From assembly GCA_947474415.1 (NCBI GenBank), contig CANJKD010000063.1, forward strand, positions 1 to 8,736: a stretch of 8,736 nucleotides of DNA, read 5' to 3'. Positions within the stretch are counted from its first letter, which is position 1. Every line of letters begins with the position of its first letter. The stretch is from Burkholderiales bacterium. GTDB lineage: Bacteria > Pseudomonadota > Gammaproteobacteria > Burkholderiales > Burkholderiaceae_C. The translations under genes were made by a program, and so were the position numbers. Positions 1-5,895 of the stretch are shown here, piece after piece. A model generated the notes under the pieces. It was given only the letters and a program-made list of their open reading frames with translations. It had not been told where the DNA came from and did no database searches.

Positions 1-2208
1 GCCGAGCGCCGGGTCGAGCAATGACGCCTGCAGCTGGATGAAACCCGGCATGGCGGCCATCATCATGCGGGCGCCACCGTTGTCGAACAGCGAGCCGAAC
101 GCGACCAGCGCGTTGCCGAAGGTGTCGTCGCCCGACAGGGTTTGCATCGGCGCCCACGAGCCACCGTTCGGCGTGCCCAGCATGAGCAGGCGTGCGCCGT
201 CGCGCGCCATCAGGCGCTGCCAGGTGTCAGGCGCCTCCAGCCGCATCGTGCGCGCCACCAGCCCGCCCATCGAGTGGGCCAGCAGGCGCACCGGCTGGCC
301 GCTGCTGCCGCGCACCGCGAGCGCTGCGTCGACCGCCTTCGCGAGGCGCCGCGCTTCGTCTTCGATCGGGCGGCGCCAGTCGTACGCGAAGGGGATCACC
401 TCATGCGTGTCGGCGAGCCGCTCGATCAGGTCGTCGTAGCTGCTGCCGATCGGGCCATCGGGCTCAACGCGGTCGGCGGTGGCCGGGTCCCAGGCGAGCT
501 TCTTCAGGCCGTTGATGAAGCGGAAGCCGAGCCAGATGCGCTTGCCGTCGAGCTTCAGGTTCGAGCCGAGGATGCCGGGCAACACGAACACCGCCGGGCG
601 GTCGGCGGCGCCCTGGCCGGAACGCGCCGGGCCGCCGCGCGAGCGTGCCACCGCCCTCGCGCCGCGGGTTCCGCCCGCGTCCTGCCCGGCCCACGACAGC
701 GGGCCGATGGCGCTGAAACCGGCCGGCGCGGCATCGAGCAGCGCCGCCGAGATCGCGTTCACCGTGCTGTCGTTGGCGAAGTAGTTGAAGTGCGTGACCT
801 TGCCGCCACGGTCGAGCAGGAAGCTGGCGCCGGCCCCTGCCGAATCGACGTCACGCGGGGCGCCGCCGTACATCGAGCGCGTCTGCACGACGAGGTCGTT
901 GTCGGTCCAGTAGAAGGCATCGGACAGCAGCGTCTTGACCCACGAGCCGACCGAGTCGCCTTCAAGGTCACCGGCGACCACGCGCAACTCGCCGGGCAGC
1001 GAAGCTTCGCCGCGGTTCAGCCAGGCGACCACGGCGCTCTCGGGCATCATGGCCTCGATGCCGGGCAGCTCGGCCGGGTCGGCACGGCGCCGCGCCACCT
1101 CGTGAAGAAAGTCGACCAGTTGCGGCGCGACCGGCAAGCCGGCCAGTTGCAAGCCCCATTGCAACACCGACAGGTAAGCGTCGAAGCGTTTCGACGCCAG
1201 CGTGGTGCCGCGCGCCGGGCAGGCCACGCGCACCATGCGTTCGACCTTCAGGCCCTTGGCCTGCGCCATCGTCGCGAGCGCCTGAATGTCACGGCGGTGC
1301 TCGGCGTACTTGTCATCGGCGAACAGCGCCAACTCATCTGCCGTGACCGCGCCGCCACCGCAGGCCCGCGCCAGCACCTCGGCGACGAGGCCGCCGCGCG
1401 AGTGCGTGACCAGGTGCAGCCGCGCCCCGGCCGGCAGCGCGCGCACGAGGGTCAGGGCGTTGGCGATCGGGCTCACGCCCAGGGTCGGGTGGTCGAGCGC
1501 GTAGACGCGGTTCTGGTAGGCAGCGAACAGGCTGCACACGGTTTGCGGGTGCATCGTCCAGAGCTTGCCGAAGGTGCTGACGGTGTCGACGAAGGTGCCG
1601 TGCACGAGCACCAGCAGCGGCCCGCCGTCGGCCGCAGCGGGCACGGCATCGCGCTTGCGGCCGCTGCCTTTCAGCGAGGCTGGCAAGGCATCGGCCGACA
1701 GCTCGTAGACACCGACCTCCACGCCACCATCGACTTGTCGAGTGATCGCGGCGGTGGCCAGGCTGACCGCCGGGTCCTTCAGCAGGCCGGTGATGACGTC
1801 GAAGGCGCTCAGCACGGCCTGGCCCATCCAGCCGCGCGTGGCACCACGGGTGGCGCCGGATTCGAGGCCCGGCCAGCCGAGCTGCGCGCCGACGAGCACC
1901 TCGTCGCCCGCCATGCCAGCCGTCACCGCGGCCACGGCACTGCGCGTGCCGGCGCCCGCCTGGGCGCGCATCAGGTCGCGAGCGTCTTCCGGGTGCAGCA
2001 CCAGCGTCGGGCCGTTGGCGACGGTCAGCACGACCACGTCTTCGCCGGGCCGCGCGGTGACGCGCACTGGCGCGCCGCCATCGCGTCGCGTGCCGACGCG
2101 CACGCCGGCCTTCAGGCTGCCGCGTGTTGCGGCCGATGCGGCGCCCGCAGCAACGGCTTGCAACTGGCCGGGGATGACGAAGGTGATGTCATGCGTGGCG
2201 GTGGCCAT
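1..2208 (-). CDS. Tandem alpha/beta-hydrolase protein (DUF7379-like plus LCAT/PGAP1-like domains), 3' end outside window
   Basis: Seen: an open frame of 736 codons starts at an ATG preceded by AGGAG about seven bases upstream and runs off the left edge without a stop. Residues 1-190 form an Ala/Gly-rich beta-type leader. Residues 197-480 are an alpha/beta hydrolase with oxyanion-type LVHGT (201-205), a nucleophile elbow HSRGG (Ser270), NDLVV (Asp438) and THFNY (His473), so a full Ser-Asp-His triad is plausible. A Gly/Ala/Arg linker (about 505-535) leads to a second hydrolase resembling LCAT/PGAP1: LPGILGSNL (543-551), YDWR (609-612), HSMGG (Ser646) and GTPNGG. Its acid and His residues would lie near or past the edge. 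There is no signal peptide, so it is probably cytoplasmic. Substrate unknown; a lipid or ester is inferred from the folds. It lies 59 bases downstream of the caspase gene on the same strand. From memory, relatives of this N-terminal arrangement are long proteins ending in a CHAT peptidase domain; that part is not visible here. Domain calls are fairly sure, function is not. Confidence 0.85.
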   Translation of the reverse strand, partial: MATATHDITFVIPGQLQAVAAGAASAATRGSLKAGVRVGTRRDGGAPVRVTARPGEDVVVLTVANGPTLVLHPEDARDLMRAQAGAGTRSAVAAVTAGMAGDEVLVGAQLGWPGLESGATRGATRGWMGQAVLSAFDVITGLLKDPAVSLATAAITRQVDGGVEVGVYELSADALPASLKGSGRKRDAVPAAADGGPLLVLVHGTFVDTVSTFGKLWTMHPQTVCSLFAAYQNRVYALDHPTLGVSPIANALTLVRALPAGARLHLVTHSRGGLVAEVLARACGGGAVTADELALFADDKYAEHRRDIQALATMAQAKGLKVERMVRVACPARGTTLASKRFDAYLSVLQWGLQLAGLPVAPQLVDFLHEVARRRADPAELPGIEAMMPESAVVAWLNRGEASLPGELRVVAGDLEGDSVGSWVKTLLSDAFYWTDNDLVVQTRSMYGGAPRDVDSAGAGASFLLDRGGKVTHFNYFANDSTVNAISAALLDAAPAGFSAIGPLSWAGQDAGGTRGARAVARSRGGPARSGQGAADRPAVFVLPGILGSNLKLDGKRIWLGFRFINGLKKLAWDPATADRVEPDGPIGSSYDDLIERLADTHEVIPFAYDWRRPIEDEARRLAKAVDAALAVRGSSGQPVRLLAHSMGGLVARTMRLEAPDTWQRLMARDGARLLMLGTPNGGSWAPMQTLSGDDTFGNALVAFGSLFDNGGARMMMAAMPGFIQLQASLLDPALG

Positions 2209-2267
2209 GGGGTGACTCCTGGTGCCTGGATGCTTGCGGCTACGGCCGGGCCTTGGCTGCTTGTGGC

Positions 2268-3176
2268 CTACACGGTGAACGGTGCCTGCGCGAGGAACGC
2301 GCCGGCCTTGCCGAGCGTGAACAGGTTCGGTGTCTGGGTGGCCGGCATCGCCGCCTTGATGCGGGCGTGGAAGGCACCGTAGTTGCCCTTGAAGGCGCCG
2401 TGGGCCCAGGCCTTCAACACCTGCTCGGTGAAGGCGCCGTTGTGGTCACCGTCCATCGAGGTCTGGTTGTCCTGGCAGCCGGACACCAGCACCACCGTCG
2501 GGTTGAACTTCTTCACGATGGCCTGCAGCCGGCCGCTGGCCGCGACGTTCGCCAGCGCGGTGTCGGGGTCGACCACTTGTTCGCCCGCAGCCTTCGCCAC
2601 GTCGAGTTGCAGCTTGTCGTAGAAGGCCTGGTGCTCGCGGTAGACGCGCATCGCCACGGCGGCGGGCATCAGCTTCACGCGCTGGCCCGGTGGCGGTGGG
2701 GCCGGCGGCGCCCGGGTGACGGTGCCGCTGTGGCAGCTGTCGGACAGCACGAGGATGCGCACGCCGGCCTTGAACTGGCTCAGCTCGAAGTACAGCTCGT
2801 CGTCGATCAACTGGCCGTCGTAAAGGCACCAGGTTTCGTCCTGCTTGTCGGCTTCGTCGCCGCTCACGTCGGGCACCTGGCCGCCATGGCCGGAGTAGCT
2901 CATGAAGAACAGGTCGCCTGCTGACAAGGCCTTGGCTGCGCCGCGCATGCCGGCCAGCACATTCGCGCGCGTGCCCTTCTTCGTCAGCAGCACGGTGGGC
3001 TTCATGCCCCTGGACCTGGCAACGGCCGCCATGTCGTTCGCGTCGAACTCGCAAGCGGCGAGCGGGCCGTCCCAGCCCGCGTAGGCGGCGGCGCTGACGG
3101 CGTTCAGGCCAATGTGCAGCGACAGGGATTTCGGCCGCGCGGGGGCGGTGCTGACGGGCTTCTTGTCGGTGGCCAT
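2268..3176 (-). CDS. Caspase-family (metacaspase-like, peptidase C14) protein, 302 aa
   Basis: Predicted cysteine endopeptidase of the caspase/metacaspase fold. Seen: the p20-like core contains SYSGHGGQ with catalytic His97, the acidic stretch [10 protein letters not shown] (106-115), [10 protein letters not shown], and LSDSCHSG with catalytic Cys148. The p10-like part contains [19 protein letters not shown] (232-250). Asp146 before the Cys-containing motif and the acidic loop match metacaspases, which cleave after Arg or Lys rather than Asp. A Pro-rich loop (PPAPPPP, 157-163) flanked by Arg155, Arg166 and Lys168 follows the catalytic Cys and could be an interdomain or self-processing linker. 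There is no signal peptide, membrane helix, TPR, WD40 or other sensor domain; the protein is nearly all catalytic. I chose the ATG at 3176 because GGAG lies seven bases upstream; an upstream in-frame start would add 22 unconserved-looking residues. The tandem hydrolase follows 59 bases downstream, suggesting an operon and possibly a protease-substrate relation (inferred). Confidence 0.9.
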   Translation of the reverse strand: MATDKKPVSTAPARPKSLSLHIGLNAVSAAAYAGWDGPLAACEFDANDMAAVARSRGMKPTVLLTKKGTRANVLAGMRGAAKALSAGDLFFMSYSGHGGQVPDVSGDEADKQDETWCLYDGQLIDDELYFELSQFKAGVRILVLSDSCHSGTVTRAPPAPPPPGQRVKLMPAAVAMRVYREHQAFYDKLQLDVAKAAGEQVVDPDTALANVAASGRLQAIVKKFNPTVVLVSGCQDNQTSMDGDHNGAFTEQVLKAWAHGAFKGNYGAFHARIKAAMPATQTPNLFTLGKAGAFLAQAPFTV

Positions 3177-3331
3177 GGATCGCTCCGGGAGTTGGTCAGT
3201 GCACCCCGGCGCGTCACTCCGGCGCGCCGCAGGGGAGCGCATGATGGTCTTGCGGCGAGCCGCCTGGAAGCCCTAGTTCGTGGCGACGGCGCCCGCTCTT
3301 GCCGCAGACGTCGGCCAGCCCCAGAAGCGCG

Positions 3332-3646
3332 TTACCCGACCACGACTTCGCTGATCTGGATCACCGGGCTCAGATCGGTGTAGTTCGGAATGTCGCCCAT
3401 GATTTCCTGCGCGTGCGGGCCGAAGCCGGCCTGGAACGATTCGACCGAATCGCAGAAGATGTGGCACATGCCGATGTACGTGGCCGGCGTTCCGGGGGCG
3501 CCGCCGGCCAGGCCCTTGTCGACCGTGTACGACTTGCAACTGTCTCCCATGCGTTGCTTCAGCAGCGGCATGTGGGTGTCGCGGTAGTAGGCGTGGTCGA
3601 ACCGGGCGCCGGGGGTGTTGTGGTACATCACGCTGACCTTGATCAT
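3332..3646 (-). CDS. EthD-family dimeric ferredoxin-fold protein, 104 aa
   Basis: Small protein matching the EthD family: a beta-rich start (MIKVSVMYHN), the family-typical FDHAYYRDTHMPLL (residues 17-30), a central ATYIGMCHIFCDS strand and a terminal QISEVVVG strand. Family members are about 100 residues and form dimeric alpha/beta barrels. EthD was named for a role in ethyl tert-butyl ether degradation, but most relatives have no assigned reaction, so no substrate is claimed. The start at 3646 has a strong Shine-Dalgarno, AAGGAG, eight bases before ATG; the longer in-frame extension upstream has no such site. It is divergent from the YCII/sigma operon, with a 208-base shared upstream region, and lies 155 bases upstream of the caspase start on the same strand. 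Co-transcription with the caspase is possible, but the gap is large enough for a separate promoter. Confidence 0.85.
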   Translation of the reverse strand: MIKVSVMYHNTPGARFDHAYYRDTHMPLLKQRMGDSCKSYTVDKGLAGGAPGTPATYIGMCHIFCDSVESFQAGFGPHAQEIMGDIPNYTDLSPVIQISEVVVG

Positions 3647-3780
3647 GGCTTGTCTCCTTGACGATGGTTGGGCGGCCAGCATAGAAGACGGCACCCGGCG
3701 AAGACATGCGCGCTTGCCCTTCGCGCTTTCCCCTCAAATTGCCAGCATCGGCCGGCTGCACGGAAATTTGTTGAGCCCGT

Positions 3781-3807
3781 TGTCGAATTGCGCGTTGACC
3801 GAACGTC
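3781..3807 (+). promoter_or_regulatory. Putative ECF42-type sigma promoter upstream of the YCII/sigma operon
   Basis: TGTCGA occupies 3781-3786 and CGTC occupies 3804-3807, separated by exactly 17 bases. ECF sigma factors recognise a -35 element and a short CG-containing -10 element at about this spacing. From memory, the published ECF42 signature is TGTCGA at -35 and CG(A/T)C at -10, which this fits. Transcription would start near 3813, giving a 5' leader of about 40 bases with a GAGGAG ribosome-binding site. The site lies 47 bases before the YCII start codon, so the sigma factor encoded second in the operon would control its own expression. No TGTCGA is present on the minus strand of this intergenic region, so the divergent EthD gene does not share the motif. 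Confidence 0.65.
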
Positions 3808-3854
3808 ATCAAACAGATGCGGCATCCGCTGCATCACCACCCGAGGAGAACCTG

Positions 3855-4202
3855 ATGCAATACCTGTTGATGCTCTACGCCGACGAATCCCCGATGAACA
3901 TCGCCTCGCCCGACGACGCGAGCAAGATGGCGCAGGCCCATGGCGCCTATGCGGAAGCGCTGGTCAAGGCCGGCGCGATGCAGGGTGGCCAGCGCTTGCG
4001 GCCGACCAGCGACGCCACCTCGGTGCGCGTGCGCGGTGTCAAGACGGAAGTGCTCAACGGCCCCTATGCCGAGACGCGCGAGCAGCTCGGCGGCTTCTAC
4101 ATGATCGACGTACCCGATCTGGACGCGGCGCTTGCGTGGGCGGTACGCTGCCCGAGTTCAAGCCACGGCACGGTCGAAGTGCGGCCGATCTGGGCCATGT
4201 GA
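3855..4202 (+). CDS. YCII/DGPF-domain protein, partner of ECF42 sigma factor, 115 aa
   Basis: Small YCII-related protein of the type called DGPF proteins. Seen: the family start MQYLLMLYADE, an AHGAYAEALVKAGAM helix (28-42) with a GGQRLRP strand, the signature position as NGPYAETREQLGGFYMIDV (68-86; NGPY in place of DGPF), then the DLDAALAWA helix (88-96) and the VEVRPIW end strand (107-113). Length is normal for the family. The fold is a dimeric ferredoxin-like barrel. No enzymatic reaction is firmly established; a role in stress or small-molecule handling is often suggested. The start at 3855 follows GAGGAG at 3843-3848. Its TGA stop overlaps the GTG start of the sigma gene (shared bases 4199-4202), so the two are probably translationally coupled. 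The ECF-type promoter at 3781-3807 would drive both. Confidence 0.9.
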   Translation: MQYLLMLYADESPMNIASPDDASKMAQAHGAYAEALVKAGAMQGGQRLRPTSDATSVRVRGVKTEVLNGPYAETREQLGGFYMIDVPDLDAALAWAVRCPSSSHGTVEVRPIWAM

Positions 4203-5464
4203 GCCCCTCGTCGGACGAGGGGGTGAGCGCTGCAGCCGAAGCCGCCGCGCGCCGCAGTTACGGCAAGCTCGTCGCGTTCCTCGCATCGCGCACACGCGAC
4301 GTGGCTGCGGCCGAGGACGCGCTCTCGGCCGCGTTCGAATCTGCGCTGCAAAACTGGCCGGCGCACGGCGTGCCCGCCAACCCCGAGGCCTGGCTGATGA
4401 CCGCCGCGCGGCGCTCGCTGATCGACGCGGCGCGGCGCCGCAAGACCCGCGACGACGCGGTCGCCGACCTGCTGCTGATCGCCGACACCAGCAGCGAAGA
4501 GGGTGATGCCGCGCGCCGCGCCATCCCCGACGACCGCCTGCTGCTGATGTTCGCCTGCGCGCACCCGGCCATCGAGCGCAGCGTGCGCGCGCCGCTGATG
4601 CTGCAAACCATTCTCGGCTTCGACGCCGCCACGATCGCCTCGGCTTTTCTTGTCGCGCCGAGCGCGATGGGCCAGCGGCTGGTGCGCGCCAAGGCGAAGA
4701 TCAAGCAGGCCGGCATCCCGTTCCGCCTGCCCGACCATGACGACATTGCCGAGCGGCTCGACACCGTGCTGGAGGCCATCTACGCCGCATTCACCGAGGG
4801 CTGGTCCGACCCGGCCGGCACCGAGGCACGGCACCGCAACCTCACCGACGAAGGCATCTGGCTCGGGCGGTTGATCGTGCTGCTGCTGCCCGACGAGCCC
4901 GAGGCGCTCGGCCTGCTCGCGCTGATGCTGCACGCCCAGGCGCGCCGCGCCGCACGCCGCGATGCGCAAGGCGGCTATGTACCGCTGGCGGAACAAGACC
5001 CGGCTTTGTGGAACGCGCACCAGATCGACGAGGCCGAGGCCTTGCTGTTGCGCGCCAGCGCGATGGGCACCAGGGGCAGCACGGGCCGCTACCAGCTCGA
5101 AGCGGCGGTGCAATCGGCGCATGTGATCAGGCGCCGCACCGGCCGTGCCGACTGGCCCGCCATCGCGCGGCTCTACGACGCGCTTGCGGCGCTGACCGGC
5201 TCGCCGGTGGTCGAGATCAACCGCGCCGTGGCAGTCGCCGAGACGCGCGGCGCGGCGGCAGGGCTGGCGGTGCTCGACGCCGTCGCCGATGACCCGCGCC
5301 TGGCCGACTACCAGCCCTATTGGGCGGCGCGCGCCGGGCTGCTGGCAGGCACCGGTGCGACGGCCGCTGCCGACGCGGCGTATGCCCAGGCCATCGGCCT
5401 GGAAGCCGACCCGGCCGTGCGGCGCTTCTTGCAGCAGCGGCGTGAGGCGCTTCAGGCGCGCTGA
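4199..5464 (+). CDS. ECF sigma factor, ECF42 group, with C-terminal DUF6596/TPR-like extension, 421 aa
   Basis: RNA polymerase sigma factor that probably transcribes its own operon. Seen: region sigma2 at about residues 20-77 (AAAEDALSAAFESAL, then GVPANPEAWLMTAARRSLID); region sigma4 at about 111-168 (DDRLLLMFACAHP, LQTILGFDAATIASAF, a recognition helix with MGQRLVRAKAKIK). A long C-terminal part from about 185 carries the ECF42-type LEAIYAAFTEGWSD, LLPDEPEALGLLALMLHAQ and LWNAHQIDEAEALLLRA, then TPR-like helices (PVVEINRAVAVAETRGAAAGLAVLD and later repeats) to the end. This extension is characteristic of the group and is thought to replace an anti-sigma factor as the control element; none is encoded beside it. 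Start: GTG at 4199 within ATGTGA gives a four-base overlap with the YCII gene. A second GTG at 4223 is possible but leaves poor spacing to the GAGG. The partner gene and promoter motif support the assignment. Confidence 0.92.
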   Translation: MSPSSDEGVSAAAEAAARRSYGKLVAFLASRTRDVAAAEDALSAAFESALQNWPAHGVPANPEAWLMTAARRSLIDAARRRKTRDDAVADLLLIADTSSEEGDAARRAIPDDRLLLMFACAHPAIERSVRAPLMLQTILGFDAATIASAFLVAPSAMGQRLVRAKAKIKQAGIPFRLPDHDDIAERLDTVLEAIYAAFTEGWSDPAGTEARHRNLTDEGIWLGRLIVLLLPDEPEALGLLALMLHAQARRAARRDAQGGYVPLAEQDPALWNAHQIDEAEALLLRASAMGTRGSTGRYQLEAAVQSAHVIRRRTGRADWPAIARLYDALAALTGSPVVEINRAVAVAETRGAAAGLAVLDAVADDPRLADYQPYWAARAGLLAGTGATAAADAAYAQAIGLEADPAVRRFLQQRREALQAR

Positions 5465-5568
5465 CTCCGGTTCGCGCCGCCGGGTGTCGATTCAGGCCGC
5501 CGCGCTGGTGGTTCATCGCAGCCGGCCCGTGCTGCCGCGCAGCGGCCTCTGGCATCGGCCCCTACCGG

Positions 5569-5826
5569 ATGGAAGAGGCTGAGCGCCTGGCCGACCGCAT
5601 TGTCATCATCGACCACGGCAGCGTGGTGGCGAGCGGCACGCTGGCCGCACTGGTGCGCCTGCTGCCCCCAGCGCAGACGCTGCACATCGACATCGAGGGC
5701 ACGCTCGACGCCGCCGTGCTGCACGCGCTGGCCGCTGGCGGCGCGCGCGTACGGCATCTGAGCTCGGGCCGCGCCAACCTCGAAGACGTGTTCCTCGCCT
5801 TGACCGGGCGCCAGCTTCGCGACTGA
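5569..5826 (+). pseudogene. 3' remnant of an ABC transporter ATPase gene (about 85 codons)
   Basis: The reading frame encodes only the C-terminal tail of an ABC-2 exporter ATPase. It begins at MEEAERLADRIVIIDHG, which in whole proteins follows the H-loop (normally T-H-Y-M-[DE]-E-A-E-R), and ends with NLEDVFLALTGRQLRD, the usual C-terminus. Walker A, Q-loop, LSGGQ signature, Walker B and H-loop His are all missing. That is roughly 200-220 residues compared with a typical ATPase of about 300. The codons just before (5560-5568, Pro-Tyr-Arg) no longer resemble the family, which places the breakpoint at about 5563-5568. The 104 bases between the sigma stop codon and this point contain no recognisable ATPase 5' end. 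The fragment cannot hydrolyse ATP. The Met at 5569 is simply the conserved internal Met; no Shine-Dalgarno precedes it. The permease gene follows after 69 bases. Confidence 0.85.
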
Positions 5827-5850
5827 TTCGGCGCCTGCGCCGTCGCCGAA
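5827..5850 (+). repeat. Inverted repeat / hairpin between ATPase remnant and permease
   Basis: TTCGGCG at 5827-5833 pairs perfectly with CGCCGAA at 5844-5850 across a 10-base loop. A nested alternative pairs GGCGC with GCGCC. It starts immediately after the ATPase stop codon and ends 45 bases before the permease start. No T-run follows on either strand, so a classical terminator is unlikely; it could be an intercistronic mRNA-stabilising hairpin or chance in GC-rich DNA. Confidence 0.35.
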
Positions 5851-5895
5851 AACCGACACCGGCGCGCCACCCTTGCGCGCCCCCAAGGACACCCC

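Noticed and set aside
142..2382. Very long plus-strand open frame (746 codons) opposite the tandem hydrolase gene
   Set aside because: Its translation is Arg/Ala/Gly/His-rich with no recognisable domain, and it lies antisense to a gene with clear catalytic motifs. This is the usual shadow effect of high-GC codon bias.
2253..2924. Plus-strand frame of 223 codons antisense to the caspase gene
   Set aside because: Val/His/Leu-biased antisense translation without motifs; shadow of the caspase frame.
3239..3252. GCGGC-GA-GCCGC inverted repeat between the EthD and caspase genes, considered as a terminator
   Set aside because: The loop would be only two bases and no T-run follows on either strand.
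3660..3700. Possible sigma70 promoter for the EthD gene (TATGCT-like -10 on the minus strand)
   Set aside because: The -35 position 17 bases upstream reads TGTCTT, a poor match; too weak to annotate.
3668..4198. In-frame upstream extension of the sigma factor frame, which would give a 598-residue protein
   Set aside because: The extension runs through the promoter region and the whole YCII gene in another frame, is Arg-rich with no homology, and the GTG at 4199 gives the normal family length.
4097..5122. Minus-strand open frame of 341 codons opposite the sigma factor gene
   Set aside because: No family motifs, Gln/Arg/Gly-biased composition, no ribosome-binding site; the sigma gene in the other strand is fully supported.
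5485..5511. Second TGTCGA after the sigma gene, considered as another ECF42 promoter for the ABC/osmC genes
   Set aside because: The sequence 17 bases later is GTGG, not CG(A/T)C, so no -10 element is present at the right spacing.
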